From IMG/VR virus record IMGVR_UViG_3300025109_000009, positions 1-53,982 of that record: a DNA stretch of 53,982 nt, one strand, 5' to 3'. The notes under the pieces were generated by a model. It was not told where the DNA came from. It saw only the letters and a program-made list of their open reading frames with translations, and ran no database searches. Positions 16,201 to 22,389 of this stretch are shown one piece after another (position 1 is the first letter of the stretch; each line of letters opens with the position of its first letter). A program made the translations under genes and the position numbers. Source of the stretch: a virus.

Positions 16201-16431
16201 TAAAATTATATAAGTCGGAGCAATATTGCTTAAATTCTCAAAGAAATCACGGCACAGATCAACAAATTCTGGTGATATTTGTGTCTTCGTATGAGCGATA
16301 TCGCCGCAATGAATAATATAATCGACGTTTTCTTCCTTTAGGGAAGAATAAAGTTGCTTAAAAATTTCTCGATATTCAAAATGATATTTCAGATTCCTGA
16401 TGTGTGTGTCCGCAATATGCGCAAAACGCAT
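13291..16431 (-). CDS. Fused SbcD (gp47) nuclease - SbcC (gp46) ATPase, single polypeptide
   Basis: 1046 aa. Residues 1-~300 are a Mre11/SbcD phosphoesterase: DTH (D8, H10), GDIAH (D44), GNHD (78-81), YHGA (H148), GDIH (D181, H183). Residues ~365-1046 are a Rad50/SbcC ATPase: Walker A GKNFSGKSS (395-403), long coiled coils either side of ~718-725, signature MGSGAEK (956-962), Walker B LFILDE (D988, E989), H-loop ISH (H1021). T4 makes these as two genes, 47 and 46; here they are joined through a linker near 330-365, with no internal stop. The hook is CGSEYSHC (C718-X6-C725) rather than CXXC. In T4 the pair resects ends for recombination-dependent replication and host DNA breakdown. ATG with TGGAGG; own sigma70-like promoter at 16458-16486. 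Confidence 0.93.
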   Translation of the reverse strand: MRFAHIADTHIRNLKYHFEYREIFKQLYSSLKEENVDYIIHCGDIAHTKTQISPEFVDLCRDFFENLSNIAPTYIILGNHDGNLRNSSRQDALTPIVKALKSPNLHLIKNAREVVLDENFCLNILSVFDEENWIKPTNTEMINIALYHGAIDKSKTDLDWTLGGDHDIGIFDNFDFALLGDIHKTQNLDKEGRVWYAGSTVQQNFGESLDKGYLLWDIEDKETFTTRHIAFDNPKPFITIPLTKKGNLPRKISVPSGARLRIVSDNNVSLDKMRKAVEIIKYRHNPESVTYLNRAAGQKISLESASGFAKKDLRDIKTQEDLIKDYLKDFQVSEEVLNRVLDLNSKYNKDIERQEDTYRNISWSLKSLEWDHLFNYGEGNRIDFSKLEGIVGIFGKNFSGKSSIVDSLLYALYNSSSKSVRKNLNIINQNKDKCLSRATLEIDNTIYSAERTSEKYIKKLKGEETLEAKTNLEFSSVDLLGNVTSLNGTSRQDTDKNVRKYFGSIDDFLLTSMSSQLDSLAFINEGSTKRKEILAKFLDLEIFEKKFKMAKEDSSLTKGALKKLEDIDYESLIEEVKNKIIKSELAIVRNKAICETLQEDTADMGEEIKSLQEKIDSVPAEIIDIVSLKEKIRNKKSNIKSISNNQNIKEEKLKDDQSLYLKMEDFLKDFDIAECLEQKDLYEEKEEQLSNFLSEMKRKSEKLNTYHDKERLLQEVPCGSEYSHCKFIKDAYKAIDLIQISQRSIKDTSISINNTGAEIRKIDYKKIEEHIDKYNQLLDKKNITANRMADLQVEMAKGKTALIQANVFLKDLLEKEKDYEDNREVIENLEILIKKRNEIKRSLSKKEKEYKECYEDTLSFHKSHGSLEERLKLLGEQQAEYKTLATDFAAYDLLMTCSHANGISYDIIKERLPIINQEIAKILTNIVEFEIFIQNDDKKLDIFIKHPKHDPRPLEMGSGAEKTIASMAIRLAFLTVSSLPKSDLFILDEPGTALDEENMEGFVRILDMVKGYFKTVLLISHLDTLKDCVDMQISIERKSGFAHVNV

Positions 16432-16457
16432 GTAACCTCCAATGCTTCTTAACTTAT

Positions 16458-16486
16458 ATTATAGTATACTTTGACAAGGAAGTCAA
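16458..16486 (-). promoter_or_regulatory. Sigma70-type promoter for the SbcDC fusion gene
   Basis: On the minus strand TTGACT (16486-16481), a 17-nt spacer and TATAAT (16463-16458) give a near-consensus host promoter, with the ATG about 27 nt past the -10. The -35 sits in TTGAC-TTCCTT-GTCAA, an inverted repeat that might bind a repressor or simply be chance. It overlaps the stop codon of the 63-aa gene. This implies early, host-polymerase expression of the recombination nuclease independent of upstream genes. Confidence 0.8.
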
Positions 16487-16674
16487 ATGTTTTCTTGATT
16501 TAGAAATTTAACAAATCTAGATAAGAAAACTCGTTGGTCACTCAAAGGTAGGTTTTTGAATTCTTGGATAAGATTGTCAGCCATTTCTTTTCCGACGGTG
16601 GCTTCTTCCGCGATGGTCATTCGTTCTACTTCTTCACGAATTATTTTCTTTAATTTTCCTTTAGTAATTTCCAT
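16483..16674 (-). CDS. Small helical protein with KxxLKKIIREE leader, 63 aa
   Basis: MEITKGKLKKIIREEVERM is the short amphipathic leader common in small proteins of marine T4-like phages. The rest (AEEATVGKEMADNLIQEF, LSDQRVFLSRFVKFLNQ) is two more helices. No known function. GGGAGG lies 11 nt before the ATG, rather far. An ACTATTTA element lies 37 nt before the start, in the tail of the primase gene. It is the last gene before the SbcDC promoter. Confidence 0.7.
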   Translation of the reverse strand: MEITKGKLKKIIREEVERMTIAEEATVGKEMADNLIQEFKNLPLSDQRVFLSRFVKFLNQENI

Positions 16675-16689
16675 ATTGTAGTAGCCTCC

Positions 16690-17646
16690 CTAAAACTTTA
16701 AACACTGATATAAATAGTGTATCGAATCAATAATGGTAGATTCTTTCTTTCTCCTGTCGAATTCTGCTTTTGTCATGCTTCCAACATCTTCATAAGGAGA
16801 AACGTCTATCTTATGTACCTTTATATCATATTCCAGAAGAGAATTAATTATTCTTTTCTCTTTCTCTGCTGCATCCGGGTCTAGAGCCATATATACCGTC
16901 GCCTTATTCCTCACGATTTTCTCAAACAACGCTGAACCTTCTTTGAGAGTCGAGCCCAATATGGGGACAGCATTGTCTGCTACAATTGCATCAAAGACAC
17001 CCTCCACTAACACTATAGGAGCATCCCAATCTACATACAAGTCGTTGAATACGATATCACGACTTACTGGCGGGTTCTTATATTTGGGAAATTGCTTCCC
17101 GTATGACCTGGCTATAAAGTAATTTAAATCACCGCTCTCATCAAAGGAAGGAATGCAGATCCTGCCCGAATATTCTCCGTCGGGGCAATACCCTATCTTC
17201 CATCTCAAAATGTCCTTCCTTGTTATGCCACGAGATCTTAAATAAGAGTGCGCGTGCCTAGAATTAAATGATTTGTCACGACCCGTTAAAGTAACGAAAG
17301 ATTCCGGAAGAGAAACCTCATCCCTCTCTGGGACGGCTGGTGAAAGGAATAAATCTTCGAAAGACGAAATATCAACACTACCGTCTATCTCAGCCCACTT
17401 CGAATGACTGGACAGGGTTCCATATCTTTTAACAAGATTTGCTATTTTGAGTCCAGAATAATCACAGACCCAACACTTAAAAACACCCTTGTCTAAGTTA
17501 ATGGAAAGTTTTCTCTTTTCATGTTGGCATTTAGGGCATTTAAAAAGATGTTCTGACCCCGACTGGTAGTACCTGCCAAGGATATCTTTTAAGATTCCGA
17601 GTTTTTCTCTTTCCACGTGATTAGTCCCGATTTTGCGATAACCCAA
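16690..17646 (-). CDS. DNA primase with zinc ribbon and TOPRIM, gp61-like
   Basis: 318 aa, close to T4 gp61 (342 aa). Zinc ribbon: C37-P-K-C40 and C58-W-V-C61. TOPRIM: LVEGVFDAI with E215 and ALDPDAAEK with D256/D258. Region ~128-185 (HSYLRSRGITRKDILRWKIG; GRICIPSFDESGDLNYFIAR) is typical of DnaG/gp61 catalytic cores. It makes RNA primers for lagging-strand synthesis with the phage helicase, which is not in this window. Start is uncertain: TTG at 17646 overlaps the RuvC-like gene by 58 nt; a GTG at 17616 would overlap by 28 nt. Either leaves the zinc ribbon whole. Confidence 0.88.
   Translation of the reverse strand: MGYRKIGTNHVEREKLGILKDILGRYYQSGSEHLFKCPKCQHEKRKLSINLDKGVFKCWVCDYSGLKIANLVKRYGTLSSHSKWAEIDGSVDISSFEDLFLSPAVPERDEVSLPESFVTLTGRDKSFNSRHAHSYLRSRGITRKDILRWKIGYCPDGEYSGRICIPSFDESGDLNYFIARSYGKQFPKYKNPPVSRDIVFNDLYVDWDAPIVLVEGVFDAIVADNAVPILGSTLKEGSALFEKIVRNKATVYMALDPDAAEKEKRIINSLLEYDIKVHKIDVSPYEDVGSMTKAEFDRRKKESTIIDSIHYLYQCLKF
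16711..16718 (-). promoter_or_regulatory. ACTATTTA element before the 63-aa gene (copy 4)
   Basis: The minus strand reads ACTATTTATATCAG, inside the last codons of the primase gene, 37 nt before the ATG at 16674. The 3' flank departs from the nTA pattern of copies 1-3. Confidence 0.35.
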
Positions 17647-18128
17647 CTATCTGCTCGGTCATAAACACCGGGCTTTGGATTATTAAACTTAGTATATTCT
17701 ACCTCAAAATCAGGTATGTTGTCAAGGATAAACTTCAATACTTTTTCTTTTGCCTTCTCTCCGCGAGAAACCTTAATGCCACATATTTTCCTTGCAGCTG
17801 TTGCCTTGAAATATTCTGGCTTCACACCTAGCATTCTAAACGCTGCCCAAGAAACCATCCCGTTGAATGTCTGCAAAGTTGACATTGTTTTAGCGGAAGA
17901 CCCACCAGAGTTAAAAAACATGAACGGTTCTTCTATGTATATCTTTTTCACTTTATGTCTGAGTGCTATCTCCAAGAGCCACAAACGGATACCGCTCGCC
18001 TTATCAAACAAATCCTTAAAACGCTTCTTGTCCCTCATATCCCAAGCCTCACAAAAAACTATCTCGCCATTTTCGTCTAGAAGGGTCGCCCCCGTTATAC
18101 TCGTAGAAACATCTAATCCTAATATCAT
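17589..18128 (-). CDS. RuvC-like Holliday junction resolvase
   Basis: 179 aa, about RuvC size. RNase H-fold acidic residues are visible: D6 in GLDVSTSITG, E66/E67 in KKIYIEEPFMF, and D157/D160 in YDRADSWVIA, which corresponds to the DxxDA end motif of RuvC. A K/R-rich segment (ATAARKICGIKVSRGEKAKE, ~109-128) fits DNA contact. It would cut four-way junctions and branched DNA before packaging. T4 uses the unrelated gp49 for this, so a RuvC-type enzyme is a replacement. Its ATG overlaps the J-domain stop by 4 nt; the ribosome site is weak. Confidence 0.85.
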   Translation of the reverse strand: MILGLDVSTSITGATLLDENGEIVFCEAWDMRDKKRFKDLFDKASGIRLWLLEIALRHKVKKIYIEEPFMFFNSGGSSAKTMSTLQTFNGMVSWAAFRMLGVKPEYFKATAARKICGIKVSRGEKAKEKVLKFILDNIPDFEVEYTKFNNPKPGVYDRADSWVIAKSGLITWKEKNSES

Positions 18129-18736
18129 TTTATGTGACTTTCATATACATGCTGTATATATCTTACCATAATTTCATCCTTTTTTTCATCCAAAGAGTGA
18201 TACCAATGCCAAGCTGATGTCTCTTTTATTTGTTTTATTTCATTTTTTATGTCTTTTATGTTCTTTTCGAGCGTGTCGATTTGACCTTCTTCTGGTTCTG
18301 GTAGTTCAACATCCAAGACTCTTGCAATATCAAATAAATTCAAAAAGTCCTGTTTCTCCATTGCACTCTGTGCTTCTCTAAATAATTGTTTTTTGATATT
18401 TGCTTCCACTTCTGGAATGTTTACAAGCTTGTCGGGGTGTGATCTTCTCGCTATTCCCTTATAGATCTTCTTTATACTTTCCGGATGATGTACCTTTCTT
18501 TCTTGCTTAATTTTATCATTGGGTACTTTTTCTTTTTTAATTTCCTTCTTCTTTGATACTTTTTCTAAACTCTCTCTCTGTTCCTTTGTTAATATCTCTT
18601 TCACTCGTTGATTAAAAGATTCAGAAAAAGATTTTTGGGACTCTTCATAGGTTTTTTTGTCTACTTCTAATTGTGCTCTGAGATATCTGGCCTGCAATAT
18701 TAGCAATTCGAACTCTTGCCGATGCTTGGCGGACAT
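18125..18736 (-). CDS. J-domain (DnaJ-like) co-chaperone protein, 203 aa
   Basis: Residues ~85-145 form a J domain: helix II KKIYKGIARRS, the HPD tripeptide at 100-102 (SHPDKLVN), and helix III LFREAQSAMEKQDFLNLFDIA. Unlike DnaJ, the J domain is central, after ~80 residues of charged coiled coil (ARYLRAQLEVDKKTYEE, KKKEIKKEK) and before another coil (IDTLEKNIKDIKNEIKQI). J domains stimulate host DnaK ATPase, so it may recruit host chaperone to replication proteins or to virion assembly. It stands between the last tail gene and the RuvC/primase genes and overlaps RuvC by 4 nt. No Gly/Phe or zinc domains of full DnaJ. Confidence 0.85.
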   Translation of the reverse strand: MSAKHRQEFELLILQARYLRAQLEVDKKTYEESQKSFSESFNQRVKEILTKEQRESLEKVSKKKEIKKEKVPNDKIKQERKVHHPESIKKIYKGIARRSHPDKLVNIPEVEANIKKQLFREAQSAMEKQDFLNLFDIARVLDVELPEPEEGQIDTLEKNIKDIKNEIKQIKETSAWHWYHSLDEKKDEIMVRYIQHVYESHIK

Positions 18737-18737
18737 T

Positions 18738-20003
18738 TTAAAAATCTAGCTTTATTTTAAAAGTATATTCTCGGTCCTCAGTCTTTCTGACGGGGTTCGC
18801 TAATTTTGCTATAGCGATAAGATTTCTATTTTCATCATATATTCCGATCTTCGATATATATGTTTGCTTTTTAAATGATCCGGTTGGATCTGAATACGGA
18901 GTATGTTCTAGATTTTTTATTTCCACCTTATCGTATTCTTCGAAGTGAACACTTGAAGTAGAGGGATTAGTATGCTGTCCTTTTTTAATGTATGTTGGGT
19001 TAGAAGAATTGTTTAGAACCCCTTTTGGCGCGTGTGTTAACATTGTTATTGTTGGAACGTAATTCACTCCTTCGAAATCGATTACAAAAGTTGACCCGGT
19101 CAAAACTCCTGCGGCAGTGCCATCATTTGTTCCAACTCCAAAGTATTTCCATTTTGGGGTATAAGAATCGCTGCCTATATATTTGTCCGTGAAAGCATCG
19201 TTGATGTCCCAGGACCCAGTTAGTGCCAAAAACCCTTCGTTATATAACACAACTCCTGCCACCTTACCATCATCAGTCGAGGCGTTATACGTTCCCGATA
19301 CCTGTATAAGTTCTCCATTTCTTTTCGTGTCTCTTAGTTCGGCGGCCAATGTTCCCGTTACGTAGAATTTAAGAGCTACCGACCCCTTCTTTATCGAGGA
19401 TCCATAAAAAATAGATGGAATCTCAATAAGGGACATTTCCTGGGTTCCCTTATCCCAATTGACGCCCTTTAAGTTTGTAGACGAAGTGTTGAAAGCATAA
19501 TGCTCGCTTAAGTGAGTATACTTATCAAAAGTGTTTTTCAACGCTGTAATATATTTTCTATTACCGGTAAGCTTTTTAAACGAGCCAATATCCTCAGTTA
19601 CATCAACAGTTGAAGCACCAACTGACGCAAAGTATGTTCTTTTAATACTAGATGTCAAAGGGTACTTGCCCTTTATAGTATCTCCATAAGAATATTGGTC
19701 TAGACTGTCAAATTCGCTGGTGCTTATCGTCCTAAACGCTGTTCTTGCTCCCCCCTTTGTCACAAAAGGAAAGATAGATCCGCTACCCGGAGGGGCTCCA
19801 GACTGGTCGATGGCTCTATCGACGTTCAGCTCATAAAGACTTAGGTACCCCTGAGTTGTTGCATTGACGTTGTTGAATTTTGCTTTAGAATTTTTAAACC
19901 CGCTTATATAAACCTTTGAATCAAAGATTACAAAGTTTTGTTGAGGAAAGGTCTTTATCCTATTGTAGAGCAAATCTCCTGATTTGAATCTATAATATGG
20001 CAT
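18738..20003 (-). CDS. Virion structural protein, 421 aa (paralogue A)
   Basis: Beta-rich and Ser/Thr/Gly-rich, no catalytic motif. The C-terminal ~70 residues (SSNPTYIKKGQ ... YISKIGIYDENRNLIAIAKL, ending YTFKIKLDF) match in pattern the end of the next upstream gene (SSNPTYLTES ... YITTVGLYSPDNELLAAAKV, ending LTLRVRLDY), so the two are paralogues at least in this part. Its N-terminus (MPYYRFKSGDLLYNRIKTFP) recalls baseplate-attached proteins that display YDF/IYLSG-like segments (FVIFDSKVYISGFKNSK). Probably a tail or baseplate-attached component. Not assigned to a T4 gene. Confidence 0.75.
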   Translation of the reverse strand: MPYYRFKSGDLLYNRIKTFPQQNFVIFDSKVYISGFKNSKAKFNNVNATTQGYLSLYELNVDRAIDQSGAPPGSGSIFPFVTKGGARTAFRTISTSEFDSLDQYSYGDTIKGKYPLTSSIKRTYFASVGASTVDVTEDIGSFKKLTGNRKYITALKNTFDKYTHLSEHYAFNTSSTNLKGVNWDKGTQEMSLIEIPSIFYGSSIKKGSVALKFYVTGTLAAELRDTKRNGELIQVSGTYNASTDDGKVAGVVLYNEGFLALTGSWDINDAFTDKYIGSDSYTPKWKYFGVGTNDGTAAGVLTGSTFVIDFEGVNYVPTITMLTHAPKGVLNNSSNPTYIKKGQHTNPSTSSVHFEEYDKVEIKNLEHTPYSDPTGSFKKQTYISKIGIYDENRNLIAIAKLANPVRKTEDREYTFKIKLDF

Positions 20004-20009
20004 ATCACT

Positions 20010-21305
20010 TTAATAATCCAACCTAACTCTTAAAGTTAGTTCGTTGGTCGGATCTTTTCTCAAAGGTTCTGAGACCTTTGCCGCCGCTAACAATTCGTTA
20101 TCTGGCGAGTACAATCCAACTGTAGTAATGTAACTTACAGGCATGTCGCTTGGAACATTCTTGACCCTGACTTGACTCTCCGTTAAATAAGTTGGGTTAG
20201 AGCTGTAGTTGAATTCATTGTGATGTGCTCTACAGAAATACACTGTTGAGTTAAGCTCTGTAGAGTTATTAAATGAGACATTAAGTATTCTATGTCGCAA
20301 AGAATCACAAGCTGTTTGAATGGAAGATCCTGTAAATAGAGAATAGACATCAGAGTGAGCCAATGCTGTTATGTCACTCGTGGCAGAATCTGCGATTTGC
20401 CTATGCATCATACAGCTAGCAGAGTTAAGTATGCCGCCTGTCAAGTGATAGACTACTCCGGATGAAGCCGTCACCTGCCTGACTCCAGCGGGTCCGCCGC
20501 CGTCGTGGCTTGCTCTAGCAAACATTCTAGCATCTAATACGGCTATGCCTGCTTGATAAAATATCAAACCAATGTTTCCTGGCAAAGTTGGGTGGCTTGA
20601 ACCGGTCGTCAAACCGTGCGCAATTGGGGCGACTATAGCGTTAGCAGTACCGCCAGAAGAGGCTGATAGTATGCCGTATTCACCCGCTGGTGAGTTGATT
20701 CTATATTCGTTAGCAGCGTTGGTGTCTGCGATTGTAATATACCGTCCAGCATATTTTCGCAAGTCGCCGTGAGTTTCTTCAGGAGAAGCAGGATTTCCGT
20801 AATGAGGCGAAACACCTATCTTCATATTGAAGGACCCCTTCTTTATCTCATCCTTTGTGAGAAGGCGAGCGAAATTAACGAAAAACGCTTCGTGAATCTT
20901 TCCTGTCTTTGGGTTGCCGGTTACATCGCCGTCTTGGTCAAATGCTCTAATGTTTCCGTCTTTATCGTGACCCATCAAAACTTGTGCCATCTGATTATAA
21001 ATTTGAATCTTCTTTTCTTGATCGGTTCTGGCTACTTGCTTAACGTTTCCAGACAGGACAGAGCCAGTAGAGTAACCAGCAGTAATGTCGAATATATGAT
21101 TCGCAGAAGAACTCAGATATGGATAATCATAAACAGACTGGAACATCTTATGGGAATAATTTTTAATATTTAATTCTGTCCCAAGACTCCCGTCCCTGTT
21201 GTATGTCCCTGACACTATCGCACCAGTAATGGGAATAGCCTCATGAAGTAGAGTCTTTGTTGTTACGATATCGCTGTTGAGAAATGTCTTGAAAGTTGTA
21301 GCCAT
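20010..21305 (-). CDS. Virion structural protein, 431 aa (paralogue B)
   Basis: ATG with AAGGAT upstream. It begins MATTFKTFLNSDIVTTKTLLHEAI. The middle (HEAFFVNFARLLTKDEIKKG, KIGVSPHYGNP, GLIFYQAGIAVLDARMFA) looks like a series of beta domains. The C-terminus is homologous in pattern to the 421-aa protein downstream (RVKNVPSDMPVSYITTVGLY; EPLRKDPTNELTLRVRLDY). The two stand in tandem, 6 nt apart, as a duplicated and diverged pair. Composition (Ser, Ala, Gly, Thr) is that of tail or baseplate components. Exact place in the virion unknown. Confidence 0.75.
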   Translation of the reverse strand: MATTFKTFLNSDIVTTKTLLHEAIPITGAIVSGTYNRDGSLGTELNIKNYSHKMFQSVYDYPYLSSSANHIFDITAGYSTGSVLSGNVKQVARTDQEKKIQIYNQMAQVLMGHDKDGNIRAFDQDGDVTGNPKTGKIHEAFFVNFARLLTKDEIKKGSFNMKIGVSPHYGNPASPEETHGDLRKYAGRYITIADTNAANEYRINSPAGEYGILSASSGGTANAIVAPIAHGLTTGSSHPTLPGNIGLIFYQAGIAVLDARMFARASHDGGGPAGVRQVTASSGVVYHLTGGILNSASCMMHRQIADSATSDITALAHSDVYSLFTGSSIQTACDSLRHRILNVSFNNSTELNSTVYFCRAHHNEFNYSSNPTYLTESQVRVKNVPSDMPVSYITTVGLYSPDNELLAAAKVSEPLRKDPTNELTLRVRLDY

Positions 21306-21320
21306 CTTATAATCCTTGTA

Positions 21321-22334
21321 TTAAGTTGTTCCTTGTTTCTTTATATATCGAACTGGTATGTCGATAGAATACCCAGTCGTTGCCGCCGTAACTCTCACGT
21401 ATGAGTCAATATAATAATACGTCTTACCACTTCTGAATCCGGTGAGTGGGGCGTCATCTGCCGTTTGAGTAAATGTGCTCCCCAACTTTTCGAAAAGATA
21501 TGTCGAAGTTGTTAGGTTTATACTGGGTTTTACTCTGAAGTTTAACACTCTTCCTCTAGGACCGCGGATTCTATGTGCGGTTGGGCTCCCGCGCTCTTCA
21601 GTGCCGCGGCGAGTATCATAACGATTTCGTATTAGCCCTCCAGAATCCATCCCTGAGTTTGCACTAATGTAATAGCTGGCAATCTGGTCATCATCTATAA
21701 ATGAAGCAGGTAGAGATGCTCCTTGACTAGGAGAAAACGGAGGTCCCGTTAAAGACCCAAGCCTATCATCCATCTCTATTATAAATTGTGTTTCTTGCAA
21801 ATTGGCGGGGACATCCAACGAAGGCGGAATCTTCAATGTATCCAGCCCTGTTTCAACTGCAATGTAATTGGGTCCGCCGCCGCGCAGAGCACCTAAAAGC
21901 ACGCCCTTCCCGTTAACATCTGGCTCCTTTAGCGAAGTATCAGAGTCCTCAGTATTTGAGTCCACAGTCACAACATACGTTCCGATGTTTGCTAGTTTTG
22001 AAAAAAGCAGTTCTGCTGCGGTACCCTTGTACCCGCCGTCGGATAGTTTCAAGATCGGTAAATGAAGTATGTTAGTATTGGTGATGGTCATGAGTTTTGA
22101 CTTCATGAGAGAAGTATTGTTCGTAAAAGATTCTAATACCGGTGTTTTTAAGATTTCTAAATCGTAATAAGAGGACCCGCTTGGGTGATTTCTATTATAA
22201 AGGGAATAATCTACTTCGTCGTCACCAAGCGCAAACTTTGTTATTTTGAAATCCCCTCTTGCCATCCGGAAGCGTCCAGTATCCGTTAACACTGCATCTA
22301 ATATAATATCTCCGGAATTATCAAGAAAAGCCAT
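21321..22334 (-). CDS. Virion protein with GR-x-x-x-x-G-x-F N-terminal domain, 337 aa
   Basis: Strong AAGGAG site before the ATG. The N-terminal ~65 residues (MAFLDNSGDIILDAVLTDTG, RFRMARGDFKITKFALGDDEV, DYSLYN) form a domain I know from structural proteins of marine T4-like phages. The same pattern, more diverged, begins the 319-aa protein at 29505-30464 (LTQYGKYLLSKGRF, YAFSDDEVLYDASYG). The rest is beta-rich; residues ~225-255 carry an Arg/Gly patch (RNRYDTRRGTEERG), and the C-terminus (GKTYYYIDSYVRVTAATTG, IDIPVRYIKK) is Tyr-rich. Baseplate or tail role inferred from the cluster. Confidence 0.75.
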   Translation of the reverse strand: MAFLDNSGDIILDAVLTDTGRFRMARGDFKITKFALGDDEVDYSLYNRNHPSGSSYYDLEILKTPVLESFTNNTSLMKSKLMTITNTNILHLPILKLSDGGYKGTAAELLFSKLANIGTYVVTVDSNTEDSDTSLKEPDVNGKGVLLGALRGGGPNYIAVETGLDTLKIPPSLDVPANLQETQFIIEMDDRLGSLTGPPFSPSQGASLPASFIDDDQIASYYISANSGMDSGGLIRNRYDTRRGTEERGSPTAHRIRGPRGRVLNFRVKPSINLTTSTYLFEKLGSTFTQTADDAPLTGFRSGKTYYYIDSYVRVTAATTGYSIDIPVRYIKKQGTT

Positions 22335-22389
22335 ATTTTTTACTCCTTACTATTCTACTATCTAATTAGGATTCAATAAAAAAGAAAAC

